Below, piece by piece: positions 1 to 8,713 of a stretch of DNA of 64,000 nucleotides (position 1 is the first letter of the stretch; each line of letters begins with the position of its first letter). Under the pieces are notes generated by a model. The model had not been told where the DNA came from. It saw only the letters and a list, made by a program, of their open reading frames with translations, and did no database searches. Location: the NCBI RefSeq assembly GCF_051251565.1, contig NZ_JBPOFB010000006.1, positions 167,887 to 231,886 of the forward strand. Direction: 5' to 3'. The stretch comes from Marivita sp051251565. GTDB lineage: Bacteria; Pseudomonadota; Alphaproteobacteria; Rhodobacterales; Rhodobacteraceae. Both the position numbers and the translations under genes were made by a program.

Positions 1-1067
1 TAGGGGGCTGTGTTGGCTGCGCTGAGCGCGGTCCATGCCGGTGCATCAATAATCGCGTCTTCCAGACCGGGCCAATAGGTATGGGTCGCAATGACCTTGA
101 CCAGTTGATCTTCAACGCCAGCATAGATCTGATCCAGGATGCGTGCCATTTCTACCGATCTGGCCCCGTATTCCTGAACCCACCCGTCCCCAAGGTCTTG
201 ACCAAAGCGGTCGCGCGCCGCTTGTGCGGCATCTTGGGCCTGATCGAACAACCAGTTCCACACCTCGTTGGACAGTTCGATATGGGCGCGCAGGTCCGGG
301 TTCAGATTGTCCCGCACATAAGTGGCCAATTCGCGGATGAAATTGGCATCCGCGTGCCAAGGAATGTTGAGCCAGGGTTCCGTGCCGGTCGCATTGGCAA
401 GGTCAATCATTACTTCGATCGGAACACCGCCATGATAGGTGTAATCAGCCACCTGCGGGCGTTCTGACCAGCTTTGCATGTTGGAGTCGTTCGTTTCCTG
501 CCAGTCCATGAACCGTAGGGAATGAGCGTCGTCGATCAGATCAAGCCATAGCGGGTTGAACAGCTGGCCAGCCTCATGGGCGGGGATGTGCTCTTGTTTG
601 ACCACTTCGATGTTGCGCAAATAATTTCCCGTGTTTTGCGGGTCTGTTGCGCTGATCGAGATGGTGACCATACCGTCCCCCGTAGGGGTGTAATTGAACC
701 AGATCTCGCCCGCCGACCGCGACACGATCTCTGCTCCGAACACGGTGATATCGCCCGCGCCGTCAAAACTCAGCCGGTACAACCCGGCAGTATAGGTCGC
801 CTCGGCCGGCATTTCCGTCAGGATAAAGGTCTGGATCTGTTCAACGCCCGGCGGAATGTCGGTGATCCAGCCATTGTCGTCCATCACCCCCATCGCCGCG
901 AGGTCTTCTGCCATATAGGCACCCCACTGGCTGTCGGTGTGGGCGTGCCAAGGACGCGCGGTTTTGAACACGTCAAGGAACGGCTGTTGCACGCTCCAAT
1001 CAACGACGCCGCGAAGCCCAAATGCCATCGCCGCTCCAGTAGTCTGCGTTCCGAAAACGTTGGTCAT
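1..1067 (-). CDS. Large glycoside-hydrolase-like protein, probably exported (5' part only)
   Basis: The open frame runs without a stop from an ATG at 1067 off the left edge (about 355 residues seen). GGAGG lies just upstream of this ATG. The protein begins MTNVFGTQTTGAAMAFGLRG and has no signal peptide. Residues ~75-170 look beta-rich. From ~170 the sequence resembles TIM-barrel glycoside hydrolases, with WLNIPWHAD followed by HIELSNEVWNW, whose NE pair is typical of acid/base catalytic motifs. Large roseobacter proteins of this kind often end in RTX calcium-binding repeats and leave by type I secretion, but that part would be outside the window. Family and export route are inferred. Confidence 0.55.
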   Translation of the reverse strand, partial: MTNVFGTQTTGAAMAFGLRGVVDWSVQQPFLDVFKTARPWHAHTDSQWGAYMAEDLAAMGVMDDNGWITDIPPGVEQIQTFILTEMPAEATYTAGLYRLSFDGAGDITVFGAEIVSRSAGEIWFNYTPTGDGMVTISISATDPQNTGNYLRNIEVVKQEHIPAHEAGQLFNPLWLDLIDDAHSLRFMDWQETNDSNMQSWSERPQVADYTYHGGVPIEVMIDLANATGTEPWLNIPWHADANFIRELATYVRDNLNPDLRAHIELSNEVWNWLFDQAQDAAQAARDRFGQDLGDGWVQEYGARSVEMARILDQIYAGVEDQLVKVIATHTYWPGLEDAIIDAPAWTALSAANTAP

Positions 1068-1724
1068 GCGAAATGCCTCCACGCTGATGGGTGGTGCAAA
1101 GACCTCGTTCCAAATTGGGAAATGCCTGTTTGGTCGGACTGCGATAGGGAAAGACAATGGGCATCCGGCACAGTGGTCTCTGCACGTTGCTTGAGCCATT
1201 TCCAGGTCGCAACGACCGCATCCTTGGCGTCGCCACAGACAAACGCGTTTGGACCTGTCACATGTGTGTTCTGGCTCATGCGGCCTAGCTTGGGAGAAGA
1301 TGTCCCCCAAATGCAGACTGGCAAAAGTATGGATTTTATTGCATTTGAACGGCGCTTTTCCCGTTCGGGGCGTTGCCCACTATGACAAGAAAAAAAGCCG
1401 ACTATCGATTGAAAGCCGCCAAATGAATTCAACCCAGATGCTATCGCCGCCGCAGAAATCTGCGTTCCGAACATGTCGGTCAAGGGTTCCATGCCCCACT
1501 CCACTCATTCAAAACGCCCCCGAGGCAAGTGTTGGGGGTTAGAGTGTGAACGCGGTCTTAAAGGCGGATTTTGTGCGAAATTTTAGCAGTGCGCTTTGGA
1601 ATTCTGGCGCTCAGTTGGTTCAGAATTTTTCGGATAAATATCAGTAGTTTAACCGGAAAAAACTCACCTCTCAAGAAGTGAAGGGGTATTCTTGGATAGC
1701 TGCATGAAGTGGGGAAGATTTAAT
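1068..1724. other. Intergenic region without an intact gene
   Basis: About 650 bases separate the large leftward gene from the 3' end of the small membrane protein gene. Open frames here have poor codon use and look non-coding. Apart from the decayed 5' copy at 1424-1483, nothing is recognised. The part next to 1067 should hold the promoter of the large gene. Confidence 0.5.
1424..1483 (-). pseudogene. Decayed copy of the 5' end of the neighbouring large gene
   Basis: Read leftward from a TTG at 1483, the first ~20 codons give MTDMFGTQISAAAIASGLNS. Eleven of 20 positions match the start of the gene at 1067 (MTNVFGTQTTGAAMAFGLRG), and DNA identity includes TTCGGAACGCAGA. After about 20-30 codons the frame loses all resemblance and shows no coding character. 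This is best read as a 5' remnant of a paralogue or of a partial duplication. Confidence 0.5.
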
Positions 1725-2093
1725 TTAACCGCCGCGCGCCATGACCAAAAGGCCCACGATGATCAGTCCAAGCCCGATCAAGCGGCTGGTTTGCACCGGT
1801 TCGCCCAGAAACAGCATCCCTGACCCGGCCACCATGACAAAGCTCATGGCCACAAACGGATAGGCAAGTGACAGATCAAGCTGGCGCAGCGCAAAAAGCC
1901 AGAACACGGTGCCCACGCCATAAAGCGCCAGACCCAGCATCACCATGGGCGAAAACACCATGCCAAGCGTCTTGATCCAAACGTTTGCCGCCGCGGGTGT
2001 CACAACGTTGCTAACACCAACTTTGAACGCGGTTTGACCGAGGGCTGACAGAGACACGCTTGCAAATATGAGAGCAAACGCACCCCAGGTCAT
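1725..2093 (-). CDS. Small four-TM EamA/SMR-type membrane protein
   Basis: A 122-residue protein with four predicted membrane helices and the size and pattern of small multidrug resistance/ArnE-ArnF type subunits. The last helix ends LIGLGLIIVGLLVMARGG. The ATG at 2093 overlaps the stop of the upstream HAD-UbiA gene as ATGA, so the two are translationally coupled; an upstream in-frame TTG at 2105 is less likely. Its neighbour makes or modifies polyprenyl-linked groups, so a role in flipping a lipid-linked sugar across the inner membrane is plausible. General small-molecule export cannot be excluded. Confidence 0.7.
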   Translation of the reverse strand: MTWGAFALIFASVSLSALGQTAFKVGVSNVVTPAAANVWIKTLGMVFSPMVMLGLALYGVGTVFWLFALRQLDLSLAYPFVAMSFVMVAGSGMLFLGEPVQTSRLIGLGLIIVGLLVMARGG

Positions 2094-3580
2094 GAGACGC
2101 CCCAATGAATTGGCAGGATGCGCGCGGTGATGATGATAAGCAGGATGGTCACAACGCAGATACGGCTGATCTGGTCTTTCAGCGCGAAAACCACGGGGTC
2201 ATCGCCGATTTTACCCCGGCTCGCCCAAGTCCAACTGCGATAGGTCCAGAACATCATGATCGGTACGATCAGCCAAAGCATATAGGGCGTGGCGTAGGCG
2301 ACATTGACGGAGGTCGAGTTCACGTATTGCGCCAGTGTCAGGATCGACAATGCCCCGTTGGCGATCCCGAAGGTCATGACTAGTTGAAGCTCGGACGCGT
2401 AATAATTGCGCGACGGCAAGCGTTCATCTTCTTTCGTTGGGTTCAACCCGTCAAGCTCAATATAGCGTTTCATGTAGGCGAGGCTTAGGAAGAAAAAGAG
2501 CGAATAGCTCAGCAACCAAGGACTTGGCATGAGCAGCGTTGCCGCCGACCCTGCCAGAATCCGCACAGTGTAGAGCAATGACAGTGCCACAACATCAATC
2601 GTAGAAAACCGTTTGAGGCAGAACGTATAGGCCGTGGTCAGGATCGCGTAGCCGGTCAGCACCAGCCCGAACAGGACGTTTACAAAGAGGAACGAAATCA
2701 GGATTGCCCCACCAAGCAACGCACTGGCCGCGACGATGCCAAGCCTGATCGACAGTTGGCCTGCCGCAAACGGGCGCTTGTGCTTCGTGGCATGTTTGCG
2801 GTCAGCCTGAATGTCGGCCATGTCGTTGATCAGGTAAACGCCCGATGCGCAAAGGCTGAAACAGACAAAGGCCATCAGCCCGGCCAGCATGACCTCAAGA
2901 TAGACATATTCATGCGCAAACAGCACCGGTACGAACACAAGAACGTTCTTGGCCCATTGATGCGGGCGCATCGCCTTCATCAACGCACCCAAGGTAGACA
3001 CGTCTTTTTCAACATGCAGGGACACGGAACCCGGCTCTGACGCCATGTGCCGACGGGCCCCACCGCTGGGTGCGACGAAGCCGGATTTTTGTGCGGCTTT
3101 CCATATGGGGATATCCGCAGTGCTGTCCCCAAGATATTCAAACGGGCCTTGGGCTATCGCCTCAATCGCCTTGAGCTTGGCCTCTCCCTTGAGGTTGCGC
3201 CCCGGTTCGGTGCCGATCACATCGTCAAACAGGCCCAGATGGTCGGCGACCGCGCGCGCGACGGTGATATCGGCGGCCGTGGCAAGAATAACGCGCCGTC
3301 CCTCAGTACGGGCTGTGCGGATATAATCGAGCACTTCTGCCCTGTAGGGCAGCGTTGTGACATCCGGGGCGGCAGAGATCGCAAGTGCGCGTTTGATCCC
3401 GGCCAGCCCACCGGAAAAATAGGCACGAATGGCGGCAAGCAAGGCTTTTTGATCCCGCGCCACATGGGCAAGTGATTCTTCCGCGATATCCCCGGCAATA
3501 AGCGTCCCGTCCAGATCAACAAAAAGATCCAACGCGTTTGTTTGTGAAGGCTGGGAAACGATCTTTGACATGGCCGTCAT
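2090..3580 (-). CDS. HAD hydrolase fused to UbiA-family prenyltransferase
   Basis: About 496 residues. The N-terminal ~200 residues are a haloacid-dehalogenase domain with the nucleophile motif DLFVDLDGTLIAGD. The C-terminal ~290 residues are a multi-helix UbiA prenyltransferase with the Asp-rich motif NDMADIQADRKHATKHKRP. In actinobacteria a UbiA enzyme makes decaprenyl-phosphoribose-5-phosphate and a separate phosphatase removes the 5'-phosphate; here both activities may sit on one chain. That function is inferred. Possible starts are ATGs at 3601, 3580 and 3571; 3580 is chosen arbitrarily, since all precede the HAD motif. It is first in a two-gene operon and divergent from a glycosyltransferase-like gene. 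Confidence 0.8.
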   Translation of the reverse strand: MTAMSKIVSQPSQTNALDLFVDLDGTLIAGDIAEESLAHVARDQKALLAAIRAYFSGGLAGIKRALAISAAPDVTTLPYRAEVLDYIRTARTEGRRVILATAADITVARAVADHLGLFDDVIGTEPGRNLKGEAKLKAIEAIAQGPFEYLGDSTADIPIWKAAQKSGFVAPSGGARRHMASEPGSVSLHVEKDVSTLGALMKAMRPHQWAKNVLVFVPVLFAHEYVYLEVMLAGLMAFVCFSLCASGVYLINDMADIQADRKHATKHKRPFAAGQLSIRLGIVAASALLGGAILISFLFVNVLFGLVLTGYAILTTAYTFCLKRFSTIDVVALSLLYTVRILAGSAATLLMPSPWLLSYSLFFFLSLAYMKRYIELDGLNPTKEDERLPSRNYYASELQLVMTFGIANGALSILTLAQYVNSTSVNVAYATPYMLWLIVPIMMFWTYRSWTWASRGKIGDDPVVFALKDQISRICVVTILLIIITARILPIHWGVS

Positions 3581-3718
3581 TGTACCCACGTTTCGCAACA
3601 AAACAGCGAAAAATGTTGAAAATTCAGGGTAAACTGCTTTTTGTGCAGCGCGACTGCTATTTTACGATCACTCATCACGGGTTTTGGCAACTGCTCATCT
3701 AGGGACACCTAAACGCTA

Positions 3719-5434
3719 ATGGTTAATTCCGACAAAAAAGCGGCAAATTTTGTGATTTGCTTGGGCTTGTTCGCGGTGGCCGTGTTTTTTCGCGCAGCCG
3801 GGGCCGATTTCGGGTTCTTCAATGGCGACGAACGCGTCAACGATTCCGCGCGGTTTCTGACCGGGCAATTGATCCCAACGCAGCATTTTTACCCACCGTT
3901 TTTCAATTATGTGAATGGCGTGGCTTTTGCTGGTTTGTTTGTGATTGGTTTGTTGACGGATATGTGGTCGGGCGTAGAGGAATTTCGGCAGGTCTATTTC
4001 GACGATCCAACCCCGTTTTACGTCACGGCGCGGTATGTCACAGCCGTGATTGGCGCGATAAGCGCGCCGTTGTTCTTTTCCTTTGCGCGCCGTGTTGGGC
4101 TGACAAACGGATATGCCTTGGCCGTGGGCAGCTTTGCCGCGCTGTTTCCGCTGGCCGTGTTCATGGCGCATATTGCCAAAGGCGACACCGGGCTTGCGGT
4201 GGCGTGTGTTGCTGTTGTCTGGGCGTTTCTCATGCGGATTGATGCCGTTCATATCCGCCGTTGGGATTTGATCATCGGGGTGACCGTTGCCCTGGCTTTT
4301 GGATTCAAGCAATCCGCCCTGCTGGTTTTGGCACCACTGGCGATTGGCATGATCGTTATCCTGGCCCGCCGCGAAGGATTTGGAACCGCGATAAAATCCT
4401 TTTCCCGATCCGTTTTGGTTTTGCTGATCCTGTGGCCGATTATGAATGTCGGGATATTGCTGGATATCGAAGGGTTTTTGGCCTTTCAGAAAATTCAGGC
4501 CGTGATGTCGGTGCGCGAAGATGATCCGTTTGGCATTGGCCTGCCTGTGACTTTCGGGATTTTCGGCGATGCCGTAACGGGTCTCAACCCGGTATTGTTT
4601 GCACTGGCGGCGATTGTCCCGGTCTGGCTTTTGGCCAAGACGTGCCAGTTGGATAAGCGCGACGCGTTGCTGGCGATCTGGGTCACCAATCTTGTGTCGA
4701 TCGTTACCATTTCGCTGGTTGTGGGCACCCGTCAGCCGGAACATCTCTTCCTGCCGAACCTTTACATCATGCTGCTTCTGGCGGCGCTGGTTCTGATGGA
4801 CATGGTCCGCGCCTATGTGGGGGTGCCGCGGGCGATCATCGTCGCTGCGGCCGTGGCCGGGTTTGGGATCATGGGGGCAGGGACTGCCAATGTGGTGCAG
4901 CAGGCGCGCGCCACACCCATTGCCGTTGAACTGGCGGCCTATCTTGCAGACACCTATCCCGGTGCCAAAGTGCAAACCGGGCTTGCCTTGCCTGTGCCGC
5001 AGACCCAAGCTGCACAGCAGATGGAAATTGACCGCCTCGACCGCTTGGGCGCAAAATACAACATCGAGATGCCTGAAATCGCGCAAGAGCGTATCCTGAC
5101 CGATGACGCCGAGAATGCGATCTACTGGGTCAATACCCCTTTCGCCATGTCAGGCCTCGAAGCCGATGAAACCCGAAACGAGGATTTCCCGGTGCAGCCG
5201 CACGCGTGGCCGATCCAGCCGGATGAATGGGTGCTTGACGGGTGGGTGGCCGAAGATTTCGATATCTTCATCGCCAATAATTTCAGTTTTCTCAGACAGG
5301 ACAGCAGGTCGAGCTTTATTCGTACCTTTTACGATGACCTGCTCAACCGATGCGACCGGGTAAGGGATTACCAGGCGCGCAAGCCGTTGTTCCTGGAATT
5401 CGATATTACGGTGTTTGACTGTTCGGCGCTGTGA
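3719..5434 (+). CDS. Polytopic membrane glycosyltransferase-39-like protein
   Basis: 571 residues. The N-terminal ~380 residues carry about ten hydrophobic helices; the C-terminal ~190 residues are soluble and probably periplasmic. The first periplasmic loop contains FFNGDERVNDSARF, an acidic motif after helix 1 as in ArnT/PMT-type (GT-C fold) enzymes, which take sugars from polyprenyl-phosphate donors. It is divergent from the HAD-UbiA and SMR-type genes, suggesting a shared pathway: lipid-phosphate-sugar made inside, flipped, then transferred outside. The acceptor is unknown. The gene ends 12 bases from the convergent irr gene. Confidence 0.65.
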   Translation: MVNSDKKAANFVICLGLFAVAVFFRAAGADFGFFNGDERVNDSARFLTGQLIPTQHFYPPFFNYVNGVAFAGLFVIGLLTDMWSGVEEFRQVYFDDPTPFYVTARYVTAVIGAISAPLFFSFARRVGLTNGYALAVGSFAALFPLAVFMAHIAKGDTGLAVACVAVVWAFLMRIDAVHIRRWDLIIGVTVALAFGFKQSALLVLAPLAIGMIVILARREGFGTAIKSFSRSVLVLLILWPIMNVGILLDIEGFLAFQKIQAVMSVREDDPFGIGLPVTFGIFGDAVTGLNPVLFALAAIVPVWLLAKTCQLDKRDALLAIWVTNLVSIVTISLVVGTRQPEHLFLPNLYIMLLLAALVLMDMVRAYVGVPRAIIVAAAVAGFGIMGAGTANVVQQARATPIAVELAAYLADTYPGAKVQTGLALPVPQTQAAQQMEIDRLDRLGAKYNIEMPEIAQERILTDDAENAIYWVNTPFAMSGLEADETRNEDFPVQPHAWPIQPDEWVLDGWVAEDFDIFIANNFSFLRQDSRSSFIRTFYDDLLNRCDRVRDYQARKPLFLEFDITVFDCSAL

Positions 5435-5446
5435 CGCACGGATCGG

Positions 5447-5863
5447 TCAGGTCCGGCGCAGTTTGATCACGACATTGACACTGGAAATCTCGGCGCCTTC
5501 GGGCGGTCGGGGAAGGCGTGCAATTTCAAGCTCGTCCGCAGGCGCATCGGTCAAACGGCCTTCGTCTTCCCAATAAAAATGCGGGTGATCATGGGTGTTC
5601 GTGTCGAAATAGCTGCGCGCACCATCAACCGTCACTTCCTGCATGAGGCCAGCGTCGCAAAAGGCGCGCAGCGTGTTGTAGACAGTGGCAAGCGACACTT
5701 GTTCGCCAATGTCTTGAACGGCGGCGAACAGGCTTTCCGCAGTCACATGACGGTTCTTGCCGTCCCCAACTAAAAGCGACGCAAGGGCAACGCGTTGCCG
5801 CGTCGGACGCACACCGCCCTTGGATAGCCATTCGGTTCCGCGTTCGATTGTTGGTGACAACAT
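5447..5863 (-). CDS. irr: Fur-family iron response regulator Irr
   Basis: 138 residues, normal for Irr. The helix-turn-helix region includes RPTRQRVALASLLV and VSLATVYNTLRAF. A metal/heme-sensing cluster follows at HDHPHFYWEDEG. Irr represses or activates iron and heme genes and is degraded or inactivated by heme. The ATG at 5863 has AGGAG upstream; a longer in-frame extension into the fabA region is rejected because Fur-family proteins start near here. It is divergent from fabA, the usual order in Rhodobacteraceae. Confidence 0.9.
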   Translation of the reverse strand: MLSPTIERGTEWLSKGGVRPTRQRVALASLLVGDGKNRHVTAESLFAAVQDIGEQVSLATVYNTLRAFCDAGLMQEVTVDGARSYFDTNTHDHPHFYWEDEGRLTDAPADELEIARLPRPPEGAEISSVNVVIKLRRT

Positions 5864-5898
5864 GCCAAATATGCTCCTGCTCTCAAACTTATATAGTG

Positions 5899-5913
5899 TG
5901 CGAACCACTCGCA
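5899..5913. promoter_or_regulatory. Candidate operator between irr and fabA
   Basis: TGCGA and TCGCA form a 5-bp inverted repeat with a 5-base spacer (ACCAC). It lies 36 bases upstream of the irr start, in the shared irr/fabA control region next to the AT-rich stretch CTTATATAG. It could be a regulator site, but it does not match a clear Irr (ICE) consensus. Confidence 0.3.
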
Positions 5914-6036
5914 GTTCAAATAAATTTCTTGCAACATCTTGTCTCAGGTGTCCTGGGCGGGTGGGCTTGCAGGGTGAACGTGCAGGGTGATAGAGGGGTT
6001 GGGATTTCGCCAATCCTTCCGGGAGCCTTGTCCAAT

Positions 6037-6546
6037 ATGACCGAATATCCACGCAGCTTTGACCGCGACGACCTTTTGAAATGCGCCCGCGGAGAGCTGT
6101 TTGGCCCGGGCAACGCACAGCTTCCCGAACCGCCAATGCTGATGATGGACCGGATCACTGATATTTCCGGCGATGGTGGGGTACACGGAAAAGGCCATGT
6201 GGTGGCCGAGTTCGACATCACTCCCGACCTGTGGTTCTTTAACTGCCACTTTCCGGGAAACCCGATCATGCCTGGCTGTCTTGGCCTTGATGGCCTGTGG
6301 CAGTTGACGGGCTTCAACCTTGGCTGGCGCGGCTGGCAGGGGCGGGGCTATGCGCTTGGCGTGGGAGAAGTGAAGCTGACCGGCATGGTGCGCCCGGATC
6401 GCAAGAAGCTGACCTACAAGGTCGATTTTACCAAGGCCATCCAGACCCGCCGCCTGACGATGGGTGTCGCTGACGGCATCGTCGAAGCGGACGGTGACGT
6501 GATCTATCAGGTCAAGGACATGAAAGTGGCCCTGTCGGAAAGCTAA
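6037..6546 (+). CDS. fabA: Beta-hydroxydecanoyl-ACP dehydratase/isomerase FabA
   Basis: 169 residues, normal for FabA. The hot-dog fold active-site stretch is CHFPGNPIMPGCLGLDGLWQ, containing the catalytic His and the Asp. FabA dehydrates 3-hydroxydecanoyl-ACP and isomerises it to cis-3-decenoyl-ACP, the branch point to unsaturated fatty acids in the cytoplasm. The start MTEYPRSF at 6037 is chosen from family length; the frame is open further upstream. FabB, its usual operon partner, is 0.9 kb away, beyond a DMSP lyase gene on the other strand. Confidence 0.95.
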   Translation: MTEYPRSFDRDDLLKCARGELFGPGNAQLPEPPMLMMDRITDISGDGGVHGKGHVVAEFDITPDLWFFNCHFPGNPIMPGCLGLDGLWQLTGFNLGWRGWQGRGYALGVGEVKLTGMVRPDRKKLTYKVDFTKAIQTRRLTMGVADGIVEADGDVIYQVKDMKVALSES

Positions 6547-6567
6547 GCCTTTTGACTGGCCCGCGCG

Positions 6568-7230
6568 CTATTTCTTTGGCGCACGTGAAAACACCATTTT
6601 CTGGTTCGCCAACTTTTCGCGCATGCCTGTCCACGCATAACACAACAGTGCAGGGTTTTGCTCTGCAACCGTGATGCGGTGGCGCTGTTCGGGTGGATTG
6701 AAGATCAACGATCCGGGTGCATAAACGCCTTGGTCATTCTCTGACACCGCACCCGACAGGCAGATATAGCTTTCCGAAATCCCGTCATGCGCATGCGCCG
6801 GATAGGTGCAGCCTGGGGCAAACAACACCAGTCCAAGGATCACCTCGTCGGTGATCACAGGGCCGGTGGGACCAACCAGTTCGGCATAGGCGTATTTCCG
6901 TTCCAGGCCGCGCGGCACTTTTTCATAGCCGTATTGCCAGACGAAATGGTGCTGCACGCTTTCGATCGCCCGGATAAAGGGCGCATGGCGTTCCATCCGC
7001 CCATTGTCCAACGCGCGCCGCCAATGCGCGGTCACGGGTTTTGACACCGCGGTGTGTTCCGTCACGACCGCGTTCGATTTGATAACACGGCTTATTCCTT
7101 CGCGGACGGTTTTTTGGTGGCTGCGGATTTTGGCGCTGCCCCCCGCCGAGAGGCGGCGGTAAAGCTCGTAGTAGTCCCGCAGCAGATATAGCCAGTCTGG
7201 ACGGTCTTGAAGGCGCGGCTGGTCTGTCAT
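6568..7230 (-). CDS. dddL: DMSP lyase DddL
   Basis: 220 residues. It cleaves dimethylsulfoniopropionate to dimethylsulfide and acrylate. The N-terminal region (RPDWLYLLRDYYELYRRLSAGGS) and the stretch YGYEKVPRGLERKYAYAELVGP match my memory of DddL proteins. The C-terminal cupin has candidate metal ligands His146, His148, Glu153 and His184 (motif HAHDGISESY, then RHRI), and contains APGSLIFNPP. The gene is convergent with fabA and divergent from fabB, so it sits inside what is normally a fabA-fabB operon. No acrylate or DMSP transport gene adjoins it. Another cupin DMSP lyase type is possible but fits less well. Confidence 0.82.
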   Translation of the reverse strand: MTDQPRLQDRPDWLYLLRDYYELYRRLSAGGSAKIRSHQKTVREGISRVIKSNAVVTEHTAVSKPVTAHWRRALDNGRMERHAPFIRAIESVQHHFVWQYGYEKVPRGLERKYAYAELVGPTGPVITDEVILGLVLFAPGCTYPAHAHDGISESYICLSGAVSENDQGVYAPGSLIFNPPEQRHRITVAEQNPALLCYAWTGMREKLANQKMVFSRAPKK

Positions 7231-7470
7231 GTCGGTCCCCGAAGTCGTAATTGCGAATCTTGGCCCTGTGTCCTGATTTCATCCAACGGGCACAAGAGCG
7301 CGCACCGCAAGACAGCCTGCGTTTCAGGTGTTTGCCAAAAAACAATTGCCGCCGTGTCCGATCATAGTCGGGATGCACAATATATGAACGGAAACCCGCC
7401 AAGGGCACCGCCGTTCCATTCTGCTTGCTCCTACCCCCCACCTTCCCCTACACACGCCTGCAACAATTGT
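7231..7470. other. dddL-fabB divergent control region
   Basis: About 240 bases between the divergent dddL and fabB starts with no gene. fabB must have its own promoter here because dddL separates it from fabA. I see no convincing -35/-10 pair or named operator. A pyrimidine-rich stretch lies just before the fabB ribosome-binding site AAGGAG at 7471. Confidence 0.4.
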
Positions 7471-7481
7471 AAGGAGCCGTG

Positions 7482-8711
7482 ATGCGCCGTGTTGTCGTGA
7501 CAGGATTGGGGATTGTTTCATCCATTGGGAACAATACCGACGAAGTGGCCGCGAGCCTGAAGGCAGGCCGCTCTGGGATCACCGCAAATGCCGATATGGC
7601 GGAACATGGGTTCCGGTCGCAGGTGGCCGGGGCGATTGACCTGGACGTGTCCCAACATGTGGACAAGCGCACACTGCGCTTTATGGGTCCCGGTGCCGCT
7701 TATGCCCATATTGCGATGGGCCAGGCGATTGCCGATGCTGGCCTGACGCCGGAAGATGTGGTGAACCCGATGACCGGCCTGATTGCCGGGTCCGGTGGCC
7801 CGTCCACCAGTGCTATGCTGGTGGCGCATCAGTCCGTGCTGAGCACAGGTGCCACCAAACGGATCGGTCCGTTTGCCGTGCCCAAGACCATGTCCTCGAC
7901 AGTAAGCGCGAATCTTGCGACCGCCTACCAGATCAAGGGCATGAACTTCTCGATCACCTCTGCATGTTCCACGTCGCTGCATTGCATCGGCATGGCGGCG
8001 CAGCAGGTGGCGCTTGGAACGCAGGACGTGATGTTCGCAGGCGGCGGTGAAGAGCTGGACTGGACATTGTCCTGCCTCTTCGACGCCATGGGCGCGATGT
8101 CGTCCAAGTACAACGACACACCCGAGAAAGCTTCGCGTGCCTTTGATGCGGGCCGCGACGGGTTCGTGATTTCCGGCGGCGGTGCGATCGTTGTTCTTGA
8201 ATCGCTGGACCGCGCATTGGCGCGCGGGGCCACGATCTATGCCGAAGTCACCGGCTTTTCCGCCACATCCGATGGCGCCGATATGGTTGCGCCCTCGGGC
8301 GAAGGTGGCGAACGCGCGATGCGCGGTGCGCTGCGGACGCTGCCGGAAGGGCGCAAGGTCAGCTATATCAATGCGCATGGCACTTCGACCCCGGTCGGCG
8401 ATGTTGGCGAGATCGAAGCGGTCCGCCGCGTGTTCGGCGAAGGCAGCACACCGCCTGTCAGCTCGACCAAATCGATGACGGGTCACAGCCAAGGGGCCAC
8501 CGGCGCACAAGAGGCGATCTATTGCCTGCTCGCGCTGCGCGACGATTTCATCATCCCGTCGATCAACGTCGACACGCTCGATCCCGCGCTCAAGCCCGAA
8601 GAAATCGCAACCAAGCTGGTGGAAAACGCCGGGCTGGATACAGTCATGACCAATTCATTCGGGTTTGGCGGCACCAACGGCTCAATGCTTTTGTCGAAAT
8701 ACACAGGGTGA
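7482..8711 (+). CDS. fabB: 3-oxoacyl-ACP synthase I FabB
   Basis: 409 residues with the N-terminal RRVVVTGLGIVSSIG typical of beta-ketoacyl synthases. The catalytic Cys is in SITSACSTSLHCIG, and the two His are in NAHGTSTPVGD and TGHSQGATG. It elongates unsaturated acyl-ACPs after FabA. AAGGAG ends five bases before the ATG at 7482; the GTG one codon earlier is less likely. fabI follows two bases after the stop, indicating an operon. Confidence 0.95.
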   Translation: MRRVVVTGLGIVSSIGNNTDEVAASLKAGRSGITANADMAEHGFRSQVAGAIDLDVSQHVDKRTLRFMGPGAAYAHIAMGQAIADAGLTPEDVVNPMTGLIAGSGGPSTSAMLVAHQSVLSTGATKRIGPFAVPKTMSSTVSANLATAYQIKGMNFSITSACSTSLHCIGMAAQQVALGTQDVMFAGGGEELDWTLSCLFDAMGAMSSKYNDTPEKASRAFDAGRDGFVISGGGAIVVLESLDRALARGATIYAEVTGFSATSDGADMVAPSGEGGERAMRGALRTLPEGRKVSYINAHGTSTPVGDVGEIEAVRRVFGEGSTPPVSSTKSMTGHSQGATGAQEAIYCLLALRDDFIIPSINVDTLDPALKPEEIATKLVENAGLDTVMTNSFGFGGTNGSMLLSKYTG

Positions 8712-8713
8712 AT

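Noticed and set aside
576..1385. 269-codon open frame on the plus strand
   Set aside because: It overlaps the leftward glycoside-hydrolase-like gene, which has a proper ribosome site and protein-like sequence; the plus-strand frame has neither.
1064..1423. Continuation of the leftward frame that contains the fossil N-terminus
   Set aside because: After the first 20-30 codons the translation is random-looking (many Ser, Arg, Cys) and shows no family resemblance.
3716..5086. 456-codon open frame on the minus strand
   Set aside because: Antisense of the membrane glycosyltransferase-like gene; composition is Gln/His/Arg-rich and unlike a protein.
5864..6136. N-terminal extension of Irr into the fabA gene
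   Set aside because: It would add ~90 residues not found in Fur-family proteins and overlap fabA; AGGAG marks the start at 5863.
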